A DNA stretch of 64,000 nt from CAVVNC01 sp963750015. GTDB taxonomy: Bacteria; Desulfobacterota; Syntrophorhabdia; Syntrophorhabdales; WCHB1-27. Both the position numbers and the translations under genes were made by a program. The stretch spans positions 1 to 64,000 of the forward strand of contig CAVVPU010000143.1 in NCBI GenBank assembly GCA_963750015.1, read 5' to 3'. The notes beneath the pieces were generated by a model, which saw only the letters and a list, made by a program, of their open reading frames with translations, did no database searches and was not told the origin of the DNA. Shown here piece by piece: positions 17,533 to 25,688 of this stretch; the stretch's first letter is position 1; each line of letters opens with the position of its first letter.

Positions 17533-18305
17533 TCGTTTTCAGACTTGTTTGTCGAGAAGGGGGAGAGCCTGATGCTTATCTGTTCTGCCGCGCTCTTAAG
17601 GCTTGAGATGATGCGCGGCAGCTTCTCGTCGCTCATTGACGAGGTGAAGCCCACGACCCAGATGGCGGCGACAGGAAAGTGGCCGGAGTGAATGAGAGCC
17701 GCAACGGCCCTCATCCCTTTCAGATACTCCTCGAGATCGATCGCATACCCCTGTTCCCGGGTCTTTTCGATCTCCCGCAGGTACGCATCTATGTCGACTA
17801 TGCTGGCATCCGTATACTTCGGGAGGCCCTTTTGTGAGAGAAGCTCCGCCACCTCCCGGTTGTCCATAGAAGAGAGGAATATTTTTCCGATGACCCCTGC
17901 GGTTATTGCAAAGGTGGTGCCTATCTGGGAGGAGATTCTGAAGTCCTTCTGTGGCTCGAGAACGTCAAGCGCTTTTACCACATCCTCTTCCCTGACCCCG
18001 AGAAAGACGGTCTCGTCCACTGCTTCCATGAGCCGCGCGAGGTGGGGCCGCGCGGCATGGGCCACGTCGGTAGTCCGGAGGATTTTTTTCGACAGCTCGA
18101 AGAGGGCATTGCCGGTGCTGAACTTTTTGCTCAAGGGGTCCTTGACGAGAAAGCCCTCTTCTTCGAAGGACTTGAGTATGCCGAAGCTGGTACTCTTGCT
18201 TAGAGAGAGGGCGCGCGCGATGTCGGTGACGCCGAGAGGCCTGTCCTCCTTGACAATCAGCTTGAGGACCTCTATGGCTTTCTTTAGGATGGGAGCATTA
18301 TACAT
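17526..18305 (-). CDS. IclR-family transcriptional regulator
   Basis: A 259-residue regulator. The N-terminal winged HTH (about residues 5-65: ILKKAIEVLKLIVKEDRPLGVTDIARALSLSKSTSFGILKSFEEEGFL) is followed by the IclR effector domain at about 80-245, with AARPHLARLMEAVDETVFLGVREED and the EYLKGMRAVAALIHSGHFPVAAIWVVG core. IclR proteins bind small carboxylates or aromatics and often repress a divergent operon plus themselves. Here the divergent genes are acsV onward. A palindrome, TTCACTATGGTGAA, lies two bases before the start codon, and related sites lie in the acsV promoter and leader. The inferred role is control of the CODH/ACS operon and autoregulation. The effector is unknown. Confidence 0.85.
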   Translation of the reverse strand: MYNAPILKKAIEVLKLIVKEDRPLGVTDIARALSLSKSTSFGILKSFEEEGFLVKDPLSKKFSTGNALFELSKKILRTTDVAHAARPHLARLMEAVDETVFLGVREEDVVKALDVLEPQKDFRISSQIGTTFAITAGVIGKIFLSSMDNREVAELLSQKGLPKYTDASIVDIDAYLREIEKTREQGYAIDLEEYLKGMRAVAALIHSGHFPVAAIWVVGFTSSMSDEKLPRIISSLKSAAEQISIRLSPFSTNKSENEG

Positions 18306-18307
18306 TA

Positions 18308-18361
18308 TTCACTATGGTGAACTTAGAGAGTTATATTATAGACCCGCAGAGAAGTTGTCAA
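18308..18361 (-). promoter_or_regulatory. iclR promoter with operator palindrome
   Basis: On the minus strand TTGACA (18356-18361), a 17-bp spacer and TAATAT (18333-18338), with TATAAT overlapping two bases downstream, form a good sigma-70 promoter. The palindrome TTCACTATGGTGAA at 18308-18321 falls at the expected transcription start, just before the ATG at 18305. Occupancy there would block transcription, so autorepression is likely. Confidence 0.55.
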
Positions 18362-18390
18362 CAAAAATGTCCGTCTGCGAAAGCCTGCCC

Positions 18391-18418
18391 TTGACTAGTG
18401 AATGGGAAATGGTATACT
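18391..18418 (+). promoter_or_regulatory. acs operon promoter with overlapping half-operator
   Basis: TTGACT (18391-18396), a 16-bp spacer, TATACT (18413-18418). TAGTGAA, the half-site of the iclR operator, begins inside the -35 hexamer. The predicted transcript has a leader of about 170 nt before acsV. Confidence 0.6.
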
Positions 18419-18452
18419 GAGATGGGCTATCCAGGAGTAGTGGGTGAGGCCG

Positions 18453-18466
18453 CTTACCATAGTGAA
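18453..18466 (+). promoter_or_regulatory. Second operator copy in the acsV leader
   Basis: CTTACCATAGTGAA matches the complement of the iclR operator (TTCACCATAGTGAA) at 12 of 14 positions. It lies about 30 bp downstream of the predicted start of transcription. With the copies at iclR and the -35 box, it suggests DNA looping or cooperative repression. Confidence 0.5.
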
Positions 18467-18584
18467 CGAATGATTGATGTGCGACACGGTAGGGTGCCCT
18501 TGTTTCAGCCGGCGAACAGGCAGTCCAAATGGCTCGCGTGCCCCCCGATGGGTCCCGCAGCCACGGCGGGCCGTCCATGTGGCG

Positions 18585-18604
18585 AGGTCAGGAATGGCTG
18601 ACCT
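18585..18604 (+). promoter_or_regulatory. Hairpin enclosing the acsV start codon
   Basis: AGGTCA / TGACCT, a perfect 6-bp stem, with the ATG in the 8-nt loop GGAATGGC and part of the ribosome-binding site in the stem. A GC hairpin (CCCGC / GCGGG) lies just upstream at 18554-18570. Together they could limit acsV translation. Confidence 0.4.
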
Positions 18605-20585
18605 CCATAAGATTACCTTCCTGCCCGCGGAGAGGGTGCTTCCGGTGGAGCCCGGCCAGACGATTCTCGATGTAGCAATGGCCGCAGGCATTCACATCAA
18701 TGCAAGCTGCGGCGGAAACGGCGCGTGCGGGAAGTGCAGGGTAGTGATGCGCAACGGGGCCGTTGTCGAGTCGGACCATCCCGGAATATCGCAGGAGGAC
18801 TACCGGTCGGGCGTGCGTCTCGCGTGCCAGACGCATCCCCTTGCCGATGTGGTTGTCGAGATTCCCCTTGAATCGCAGGTGGACAAGGGAGCCCTGAAAA
18901 GACGCGGGTATGAGCGTCATGTCATCTCCGCGACGACCTTGGACCGGCTCGTGGCAGACTGGTCGGTCGACCCTGCGGTCTTCAAGCGGTACGTGGAGCT
19001 TCCAATACCCACACCGGAGGACAATATAAACGACTTCGGCAGGCTCGTGCGAGAGTTGAAGAAGACCTGCTCTCCCGGCGATATCTCGGCCAACCTCAAT
19101 GTGCTCAAGGGGCTTGCCGGACTGCTGAGAAAGGCCGATTGGAAGGTGACTGCCACCCTGGTCGCCGCAGGAGGCGGCCTTCGGCTCGTCAATCTGGAGC
19201 CCGGCGACTGTGAGGAGCAGAATTATTCGCTCGTCATCGATATAGGGACGACCACTGTCTGGGGTCAGTTGCTCGATCTGGCCCACTGCGCTGCCATGAG
19301 ATGCGGCACGCCGACAGGGTCGGGGACCGAGGCCTGTACGCTGGCCGAGGGGGCCGACTTTAACGGCCAGATAAGCTACGGCGAGGACGTAATCTCCCGG
19401 ATCATGTATTCTCAGAAACCTGAAGGGCTCGAAAGACTGAAAAGCGCCGTCATCTCCACGATCAACGGAATCATCGACGAGCTGATCCGTACGAGCGGCA
19501 TCGACCTGGCTCAGGTGTCCCATATGGTGCTCGCCGGTAACACGACCATGACCCACCTCAGTCTGGGACTCGACCCCAAGTACCTCATGCTCAGCCCTTA
19601 CACCCCCACGTCGAACTTCTATCCCCCGGTCCGGGCCCGCGACCTCGGGATCAACGCGGCCGACCATGTTTTTGCCCTCTTTTTCCCTTCCGTCGCATCA
19701 TACGTGGGTGGAGACATCGTGGCTGGCGTGCTCGGCTCAGGCCTTTTTCAGCGCGAAGAGATATCCCTTTTCATGGATATAGGTACGAACGGCGAGATCG
19801 TGGTGGGAAATAAGGACTGGCTCACCTGTACCTCCTGTTCGGCGGGACCCGCCTTCGAAGGCGGGGGAATCCGCTTCGGCATGCGGGCGGGCAAAGGCGC
19901 CATCGAGCAGGCAAATATCAACCCCTCCACCTTCGAGCCCATGCTCCTCACCATCGGCAGGACCCGTCCGGCAGGCATCTGTGGCTCGGGCCTCATAGAC
20001 CTCGTGGCCGAATTCTTCGAGACGGGCGTCATAGATCAGAACGGCAAGTTCCGGCGGGACCTGCCCACGAACCGGGTCAGGTGCGGGGAGAATGGCTGGG
20101 AATATGTGCTCGGCTATGGGCCTGAGACGTCCATCGGCAGGGATATCACCGTATCGGAAGCCGACCTCGACAATCTGATACGGACCAAGGCCGCCATCTA
20201 CGCGGGATGCAAGACTCTTCTCGACAGCGTGGGGCTCACTTTCTCCGATCTCGACAGGGTCATCATCGCCGGTGGTTTCGGTCATCATCTCGACATCGAG
20301 ACGGCCCAGATCATCGGACTCGTTCCCGACATCTCCAAGGAGAAGTTCATCTTCGTCGGCAACGGCTCCCTTCTGGGCGCGCGGCTCCTCTCCTTTTCCA
20401 GGGAGCTTCTTGCCAAGGCCCTCGATATAGCGCGCTCCATGACAAACGTGGAGCTTTCGAACAACAAGTCCTTCATGGATGAATTCATGGCAGCCCTCTT
20501 CATCCCCCATACCGATGAGCGGGCCTTTCCTCATGTGATGGAATCGATGCGGGGCAGAAAGGAAGAGGTAGCACAGAATGCCTGA
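18594..20585 (+). CDS. acsV: Corrinoid-activation protein AcsV (ASKHA ATPase with [2Fe-2S] domain)
   Basis: ATP-dependent reductive activator that returns the corrinoid iron-sulfur protein to the Co(I) state after accidental oxidation. It has 663 residues from ATG 18594. A plant-type [2Fe-2S] domain has Cys39, Cys45, Cys48 (ASCGGNGACGKCR) and Cys78. A middle linker domain follows, then the actin-like ASKHA ATPase with LVIDIGTTTVWGQLLD, FMDIGTNGEIVVGN, GPAFEGGGIRFGM and VIIAGGFGHHLD. An in-frame ATG at 18474 would add 40 unconvincing residues. The last 8 bp overlap cooC. It heads the acs operon, as RACo-type genes do in acetogens. Its synthesis may be damped by the start-codon hairpin. Confidence 0.9.
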   Translation: MADLHKITFLPAERVLPVEPGQTILDVAMAAGIHINASCGGNGACGKCRVVMRNGAVVESDHPGISQEDYRSGVRLACQTHPLADVVVEIPLESQVDKGALKRRGYERHVISATTLDRLVADWSVDPAVFKRYVELPIPTPEDNINDFGRLVRELKKTCSPGDISANLNVLKGLAGLLRKADWKVTATLVAAGGGLRLVNLEPGDCEEQNYSLVIDIGTTTVWGQLLDLAHCAAMRCGTPTGSGTEACTLAEGADFNGQISYGEDVISRIMYSQKPEGLERLKSAVISTINGIIDELIRTSGIDLAQVSHMVLAGNTTMTHLSLGLDPKYLMLSPYTPTSNFYPPVRARDLGINAADHVFALFFPSVASYVGGDIVAGVLGSGLFQREEISLFMDIGTNGEIVVGNKDWLTCTSCSAGPAFEGGGIRFGMRAGKGAIEQANINPSTFEPMLLTIGRTRPAGICGSGLIDLVAEFFETGVIDQNGKFRRDLPTNRVRCGENGWEYVLGYGPETSIGRDITVSEADLDNLIRTKAAIYAGCKTLLDSVGLTFSDLDRVIIAGGFGHHLDIETAQIIGLVPDISKEKFIFVGNGSLLGARLLSFSRELLAKALDIARSMTNVELSNNKSFMDEFMAALFIPHTDERAFPHVMESMRGRKEEVAQNA

Positions 20586-21324
20586 GATTTTTGCCTTTGC
20601 GGGAAAAGGCGGAGTGGGCAAGACCACCCTGGGCGGCCTGCTCGTCCGCTATCTCATCGAGACGGTCAAGAAGGGCCCTGTCCTCGCAGTCGACGCCGAC
20701 CCCAACTCCAACCTCAATGAGGTCCTCGGCATGCCGGCTTATTTGACCATCGGCGACGCAAGGGAGACCATGAAGACCGAAGTCCCTTCGGGAATGACCA
20801 AAGAGACCTGGATGGAGATGAAAGTGCATGAATCTCTCGCCGAGGGGAAAGGCTTCGATCTTCTCGTCATGGGCAGGCCCGAGGGGCAGGGCTGCTATTG
20901 CGCGGCCAACAGCCTGGTCAAGAAGCATATCGATGTATTGAAAGAGAATTATCGCTTCGTGGTCGTCGATAATGAGGCGGGCATGGAGCATATGAGCAGG
21001 CTCGTCACCCAGGACGTGGACCACCTTTTCGTGGTTTCCGACGGTACTGCCCGGGGCATCCTCACGGCCGGAAGGATACTGGAGCTGGTGGGAGAGCTCA
21101 GCCTCAACATACGTCACACCTATGTGGTCATAAACAGAGTCCAGTCCGCAAGAGAGGAAGAAGTGAGGCTTTTGGCCGCAGAGAAGGGCATCGAGATAGG
21201 AGGCATGGTGCTCGACGACCCATCGCTTTTCGCCCTCGATGCGAAGGGCGGGAGCGTCTTCGCCCTCGATGAAGGCAGTAGCGCCCTCGTCGATGCATAC
21301 GGGATATTCAATAAAATTCTTTGA
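20578..21324 (+). CDS. cooC: CODH nickel-insertion ATPase CooC/AcsF
   Basis: A MinD/CooC-type P-loop ATPase that loads nickel into the CODH C-cluster or the ACS A-cluster. The 248-residue protein has the deviant Walker A GKGGVGKTT (residues 9-17), VDADPNSNLNEVLG as switch I, and the CooC-specific Cys106-x-Cys108 pair (EGQGCYCAANS) that coordinates a metal at the dimer interface. VVVDNEAGMEHMSR forms the Walker B region. It overlaps acsV by 8 bp and is followed by folD after 13 bp, so it is translationally coupled within the operon. CooC (for CooS) and AcsF (for AcsB) cannot be told apart here. This is the only copy in the window. Confidence 0.9.
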   Translation: MPEIFAFAGKGGVGKTTLGGLLVRYLIETVKKGPVLAVDADPNSNLNEVLGMPAYLTIGDARETMKTEVPSGMTKETWMEMKVHESLAEGKGFDLLVMGRPEGQGCYCAANSLVKKHIDVLKENYRFVVVDNEAGMEHMSRLVTQDVDHLFVVSDGTARGILTAGRILELVGELSLNIRHTYVVINRVQSAREEEVRLLAAEKGIEIGGMVLDDPSLFALDAKGGSVFALDEGSSALVDAYGIFNKIL

Positions 21325-21337
21325 TAAAGGAGTTATC

Positions 21338-22225
21338 ATGGCGGCTAAAATCATAAGCGGAACGCAGATCGCGGCAGAGATCAGGGAAGAGATCAGACAG
21401 GACGTGGTGCAGTTGAAGGAGAAGCACGGGGTTATCCCCGGCCTCGTGACCATACTCGTGGGCGAGAACCCGGCATCCATCAGCTACGTGACGGCCAAGC
21501 AGAAGACGGCCCATGACCTTGGCTTCTTCTCCATTCAGGACAACCAGCCGGCCGACATCACCGAAGAAGCGCTCCTCGCCCTTATCGAGAAGTACAATAA
21601 GGACCCGAAGATCCACGGCATACTCGTCCAGCTTCCTCTGCCCAAGCAGGTGAACGAGACGAAAGTGCTTTACGCAATCGACCCGGACAAGGATGTCGAT
21701 GCTTTTCATCCGGTCAACGTGGGCAGGCTCGTCATCGGCGAGGCCAACTATTATCCCTGCACCCCTTACGGCATCCAGCAGCTTCTCATAAGGAGCGGGG
21801 TGCAGACGGACGGGGCCGAGGTGGTCGTAGTGGGCAGGAGCAACATAGTGGGCAAGCCGATCGCCAACATGATGCTCCAGAAGGCCAAAGGGGCGAATGC
21901 GACCGTGACCATCTGCCATACGGCGACTAAGGACATGGCCTTCCACACGAAGAGGGCAGATATACTCATCGTGGCAGCGGGCAGGCCGAAGGCAATCACC
22001 GCAGACATGGTCAAGGAAGGCGTGGTAGTAATCGACGTAGGCGTCAACCGCATCGGAATGACGCCCGAGGGCAAGGCCAAGCTCGCGGGAGACGTCGACT
22101 TCGAGGCAGTGAAAGAGAAAGCCTCGGCCATCACCCCGGTTCCGGGCGGCGTGGGCCCTATGACCATCACCATGCTCATGCTCAACACAGTGAAGGCAGC
22201 CAAGGTGGCGGCAGGAGTGAAATAA
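21338..22225 (+). CDS. folD: Bifunctional methylene-THF dehydrogenase / methenyl-THF cyclohydrolase
   Basis: Interconverts 10-formyl-THF and 5,10-methylene-THF through methenyl-THF. The 295-residue protein has the FolD signatures: the substrate-site YVTAKQKTAHDLG with the catalytic Lys, HGILVQLPLPK, DKDVDAFHPVNVGRL, the dinucleotide site VVVVGRSNIVGKPIANMML, and PVPGGVGPMTITMLM at the end. ATG 21338 is chosen because AAAGGAG lies eight bases upstream, although the frame is open to 21239. Being inside the acs operon ties it to the Wood-Ljungdahl methyl branch. Methylene-THF reductase is not in the window. Confidence 0.95.
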   Translation: MAAKIISGTQIAAEIREEIRQDVVQLKEKHGVIPGLVTILVGENPASISYVTAKQKTAHDLGFFSIQDNQPADITEEALLALIEKYNKDPKIHGILVQLPLPKQVNETKVLYAIDPDKDVDAFHPVNVGRLVIGEANYYPCTPYGIQQLLIRSGVQTDGAEVVVVGRSNIVGKPIANMMLQKAKGANATVTICHTATKDMAFHTKRADILIVAAGRPKAITADMVKEGVVVIDVGVNRIGMTPEGKAKLAGDVDFEAVKEKASAITPVPGGVGPMTITMLMLNTVKAAKVAAGVK

Positions 22226-22240
22226 GGGAGCGAGTTTGAA

Positions 22241-22357
22241 AGAAGCCAGAACCATTCCGGACCCTTGGTCCGGATCAGCAAGCTTTTTGGAAAGAGGGAC
22301 AAGACGAAAGAAGAAGCCAGAACCACTCCGGACCCTTGGTCCGGATCAGCAAGCTTT
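22241..22357. repeat. Two 46-bp direct repeats, each with a perfect hairpin
   Basis: Copies at 22241-22286 and 22312-22357 differ at one base and start 71 bp apart. Each holds TCCGGACC-CTT-GGTCCGGA, an 8-bp stem with a 3-nt loop, followed by ATCAGCAAGCTTT. They fill the folD to 22372 gap inside the operon. Possible roles are transcript processing, stability or attenuation. Confidence 0.8.
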
Positions 22358-22371
22358 GATGGAGGGGAGAC

Positions 22372-22587
22372 ATGGCTGATTATACTTACGAAGAGAAAGA
22401 CGGTTTCGACGGGAAGAAGGTGAGGGTGCTCGGCCCGACTTACGATCCGGGCAAGCCCGAAGGGTCGGCCGATTGGAAAGAGAAGCTCCAGACGAGCGAT
22501 GACCGTCTGGCATACCTTCGGACCGCCCTGCGCTACTGGTACAGCAAGGATTGGTTCGGAAGCGAAAGGCGGAAGCAGGAAGCGTAA
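22372..22587 (+). CDS. Uncharacterised 71-residue protein in the acs operon
   Basis: A small, soluble, highly charged protein beginning MADYTYEEKDGFDGKKVRVL. It is rich in Lys, Asp, Glu and Tyr/Trp, with a helix-like C-terminal half (SDDRLAYLRTALRYWYSKDWFGSERRKQEA). I see no cysteines, no metal site and no membrane segment. A GGAGGGGAG element precedes the ATG at good spacing, and codon use matches its neighbours, so it looks like a real gene. It sits between folD and acsD, flanked on both sides by hairpin-bearing spacers. It does not correspond to a known Acs subunit I can name. A modulator or assembly factor for the CODH/ACS proteins is only a guess from position. Confidence 0.65.
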   Translation: MADYTYEEKDGFDGKKVRVLGPTYDPGKPEGSADWKEKLQTSDDRLAYLRTALRYWYSKDWFGSERRKQEA

Positions 22588-22620
22588 GGAGTGGAAGCGG
22601 TCTTTTTTGCTTATGGGGAG

Positions 22621-22724
22621 CCTTCGAGCGATTCGAAGGTTGGCTTTAGGCTGAAAAGAAGACGTGATAGAAGGAACCAAAAAAACTGTTCCCGGCTGCG
22701 GTCGGGACGGGACTGACGTCCCGA
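22621..22724. repeat. Two hairpins in the spacer before acsD
   Basis: CCTTCGA / TTCGAAGG-type 7-bp stem at 22621-22639, and a second 7-bp stem TCGGGAC / GTCCCGA at 22702-22724. Neither has a T-run. They sit in the 164-bp gap upstream of acsD and may act as mRNA processing or stability elements. Confidence 0.5.
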
Positions 22725-22751
22725 GTAAGCAAACTCTGAAGGAGGACGCTC

Positions 22752-23693
22752 ATGGCTTTTGCAGTGCCGAAGATCAATTACACGGGCTCGATCAGGGAGG
22801 TCACCCTGGGTACGGGTCCATCAGCGGTCACGGTAGGCGGTGAGAGCTGCTACCCCTTCTACCTTTTTGAAGGCGCCATGCCCCGCAGACCCAGGATCGC
22901 CTTCGAGGTGTGGGATTATCAGCCTGAGGATTGGCCGGATTGGGCCATAGAACCATACAAGGACGTCATTTCCGATCCCGTCGCCTGGGCAAAGAAGTCA
23001 GTCGGCACCTACGGGGCCGAGATGATCGCCCTTCTTTTGAAGAGCGCCGATCCGAACGGCAGGAACAGGGACGCCGAGGAAGTGGTGGCCACGGTCAAGG
23101 CAGTCTCCGATGCGATCTCCGTCCCTCTTTTGGTATGGGGTACGGCGAACGACGATAAAGACTCGGTCATGCTCCGCAGGGTGGCCGAGGTATGCGAAGG
23201 GAAGAACGTCGCCATAGGACCGGTATCGGAGAAGAACTACAAACAGATAGGGGCCATGGCCATCGGCTACAACCAGACGGTGATCGCATCGACCCCTATC
23301 GACGTCAACCTCGCCAAGCAGCTCAACATTCTCCTCGGGAACCTCGGGGTGTCGGACGGGAGTATCCTTATCGATCCTACCACCGGAGGCCTGGGCTACG
23401 GCCTCGAATACTCCTACTCGGTGATCGAGAGGGACCGTATGGCCGCCCTCACCCAGCAGGATGTCAAGCTCCAGGCGCCCATCGTCTGCAACCTCGGGAA
23501 CGAGGTGTGGAAGAGCAAAGAGGCCAAGACAAAACAGGCGGACAACCCGAAGCTCGGCGACGAGACGAAAAGGGCCGTGCTCATGGAAGCGGTGGCGGCG
23601 ATGACCCTGTCGGTTGCAGGGGCAGATATACTGATTATGAGGCATCCCGATTCCATTTCCTATGTAAAGGGGATGCTCGAGGAACTTACTTGA
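22752..23693 (+). CDS. acsD: Corrinoid iron-sulfur protein small subunit (CODH/ACS delta)
   Basis: Small subunit of the heterodimeric corrinoid iron-sulfur protein that carries the methyl group on cobalt between AcsE and the A-cluster of AcsB. The 313-residue TIM-barrel protein has FAVPKINYTGSIREVTLG, AMPRRPRIAFEVWD, PLLVWGTANDDKDSVMLRRVAE and DPTTGGLGYGLEYSYSVIERDRMAAL, all typical of AcsD/CdhD. It binds the corrinoid at the interface with AcsC but has no cluster of its own. A GAAGGAGG precedes the ATG. Here it precedes acsA/acsB, with acsC after them. Confidence 0.95.
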   Translation: MAFAVPKINYTGSIREVTLGTGPSAVTVGGESCYPFYLFEGAMPRRPRIAFEVWDYQPEDWPDWAIEPYKDVISDPVAWAKKSVGTYGAEMIALLLKSADPNGRNRDAEEVVATVKAVSDAISVPLLVWGTANDDKDSVMLRRVAEVCEGKNVAIGPVSEKNYKQIGAMAIGYNQTVIASTPIDVNLAKQLNILLGNLGVSDGSILIDPTTGGLGYGLEYSYSVIERDRMAALTQQDVKLQAPIVCNLGNEVWKSKEAKTKQADNPKLGDETKRAVLMEAVAAMTLSVAGADILIMRHPDSISYVKGMLEELT

Positions 23694-23720
23694 AGAAAAG
23701 GTAACGAATAAGGGGGAACC

Positions 23721-25676
23721 ATGTCGGAAGAAAAGGTAAGAAGCGTTGACAAGGCGACAATCGAGCTCCTGGGGAAGGCGGAAAAGGATAACGTGAGCAC
23801 CGCCTTTTTCCGGGCGGACACCATGAAGCCATGTCCCATCGGAGTGGAAGAGAGCTGCTGCAAGATATGCGCGATGGGGCCGTGCAGGATGCCAAGGTCC
23901 AAGAAGGCCGGAGGAGAAGAGACAAAGAGGATGGGCGTGTGCGGCGCAACGATCGATACGGTCGTCGCAAGGAATTTCGCACGGAAGGTCGCGGCAGGAA
24001 CCGCTTCGCACTCGGACCACGCCCGTGAAGTCGTGGAGACTTTCATTAAGGCGGCCAAGGGCGAGGCCCAGGGGTTCACGATCAAGGACGAGGTCAAGCT
24101 CATGGAAGTGGCCCTCGACTTCGGCGTTCCCACGGAAGGGCGCTCTGTAAGGGATATCGCTGTCGAGATAGGCGAGAAAGCGCTCGCGGAATTCGGCCAG
24201 CAGAAGGGTGAGCTCAACTACATAAAGAAAGCCCCTCTCAAGAGACAAGAGATCTGGCGGAAGCTGGGCGTCGTCCCCAGGGGCATCGACCGCGAAGTCG
24301 TGGAGATCATGCACCGCACCCACATGGGCGTCGACCAGGACTACAAGCACCTCATGCTCCAGGCGACCCGTTGTGCCCTCGCAGACGGCTGGGGCGGCTC
24401 CATGATATCGACCGATCTTCAGGATATCATGTTTGGCACCCCGGTTCCCACCCTCGGCAGTTTCAATCTCGGCGTGCTTAAGGAAGACCAGGTGAACGTG
24501 GTGGTCCACGGCCATGAGCCGCTCCTTCCCGAACTGCTCGTCATCGCGAGCAAGGACCCGGAGATCAAGAAGGCGGCTGAAAAAGTAGGGGCCAAGGGCG
24601 TCAACCTGGCAGGCATGTGCTGCTCGGCCAACGAGGTGCTCATGCGCCACGGCATCCCCTGCGCGGGTAACTTCCTCCAGCAGGAGCTCGCCATGGTGAC
24701 GGGCGCCGTCGATTTGATGACCGTCGACGTCCAGTGCGAGATGCAGGGTCTCAAAGACGTCTCCGAGTGCTATCACACTAAATTGATCACTACCTCGGAC
24801 AGGGCCAAGATAGAAGGGGCCATGCATATGGAATTTCACCCGGAGACTGGCCTCGACACAGCCAAGGCGATCCTCAAAATGGCCATAGAGAACTTCCCGA
24901 ACAGGCGCCCTCACACCGTCTATATTCCGAACGTGTCCCAGGACGGCGTCGTCGGCTTCTCCCACGAGACGATCAATTATCTTTTGGGCGGCATGTTCAG
25001 GGCGAGCTACAAGCCCTTGAGCGACAACATCATCAACGGCCGCATCAGGGGAGTTGCGGGAGTCGTCGGCTGCAACAACGCGAGAACCGTCCATGACTCG
25101 GCCCACCTTGCCATGATAAAGGAGCTGATCAAGAATGACGTGATCGTCCTCACCACGGGCTGTTCTGCCATGGCCTGCGGCAAGGCCGGCCTGCTCACGC
25201 CGGAAGCGGCGAAGGAATATGCGGGATCGGGCCTCGCCGAAGTGTGTGAAGCCGTAGGCATCCCGCCCGTGCTCCACATGGGGGCCTGCATCGACAATTC
25301 CCGCATCCTCATGGCGGCAACGGCGCTGGTGAAGGAGGGCGGCCTCGGCGATGACATCTCCGATCTGCCCGCTGCGGGGGCGGCCCCCGAGTGGATGAGC
25401 GAAAAGGCCCTCGCCATAGGCCAGTATTTCGTCGGCTCCGGCGTCTTCACCGTCTTCGGCACCACATGGCCGACCTTCGGCTCCGATGCGGTTACGAAGC
25501 ACCTCTTCGAGGAACACGAGGAAATGTACAAGGGAATGTGGGCCTTCGAGGACGACCCGATAAAGGCCGCCCAGCTCATGATCGCCCACATCGACAAGAA
25601 GAGGAAGGCCCTGGGCCTGGAAAAGGCCAGAGAGAGGGTGCTTTACGATATGGCCATGAGAAGAGCTCTCGCATAA
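23721..25676 (+). CDS. acsA: Carbon monoxide dehydrogenase catalytic subunit
   Basis: Ni-Fe-S enzyme (AcsA/CooS) that interconverts CO2 and CO; in the CODH/ACS complex the CO passes through a tunnel to AcsB. It has 651 residues. N-terminal cysteines for the D- and B-clusters are Cys38, Cys46, Cys47, Cys50 and Cys55 in CPIGVEESCCKICAMGPCRM. C-cluster motifs include LAGMCCSANEVLMRHGIPCAGN, VAGVVGCNNARTVHDS, VLTTGCSAMACGKAGLL and HMGACIDNSR. Length and motif order match bifunctional CODHs. The ATG follows GGGGGAACC and the gene is 12 bp from acsB, which favours the ACS-linked form (acsA) over a stand-alone CooS. Confidence 0.95.
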   Translation: MSEEKVRSVDKATIELLGKAEKDNVSTAFFRADTMKPCPIGVEESCCKICAMGPCRMPRSKKAGGEETKRMGVCGATIDTVVARNFARKVAAGTASHSDHAREVVETFIKAAKGEAQGFTIKDEVKLMEVALDFGVPTEGRSVRDIAVEIGEKALAEFGQQKGELNYIKKAPLKRQEIWRKLGVVPRGIDREVVEIMHRTHMGVDQDYKHLMLQATRCALADGWGGSMISTDLQDIMFGTPVPTLGSFNLGVLKEDQVNVVVHGHEPLLPELLVIASKDPEIKKAAEKVGAKGVNLAGMCCSANEVLMRHGIPCAGNFLQQELAMVTGAVDLMTVDVQCEMQGLKDVSECYHTKLITTSDRAKIEGAMHMEFHPETGLDTAKAILKMAIENFPNRRPHTVYIPNVSQDGVVGFSHETINYLLGGMFRASYKPLSDNIINGRIRGVAGVVGCNNARTVHDSAHLAMIKELIKNDVIVLTTGCSAMACGKAGLLTPEAAKEYAGSGLAEVCEAVGIPPVLHMGACIDNSRILMAATALVKEGGLGDDISDLPAAGAAPEWMSEKALAIGQYFVGSGVFTVFGTTWPTFGSDAVTKHLFEEHEEMYKGMWAFEDDPIKAAQLMIAHIDKKRKALGLEKARERVLYDMAMRRALA

Positions 25677-25688
25677 AGGAGACAAACG

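Noticed and set aside
18420..18600. Cobalamin riboswitch upstream of acsV
   Set aside because: A CCCGC / GCGGG hairpin and a GTCAGGA-like string recall parts of the B12 motif, but the B12-box context and overall order do not match.
22241..22357. CRISPR array
   Set aside because: There are only two repeats, each with an internal perfect hairpin, a single spacer, and no cas genes nearby.
22998..25685. 895-residue open frame on the minus strand
   Set aside because: It is antisense to acsD and acsA, which have full family motifs. The frame is open only because of GC-rich codon bias.
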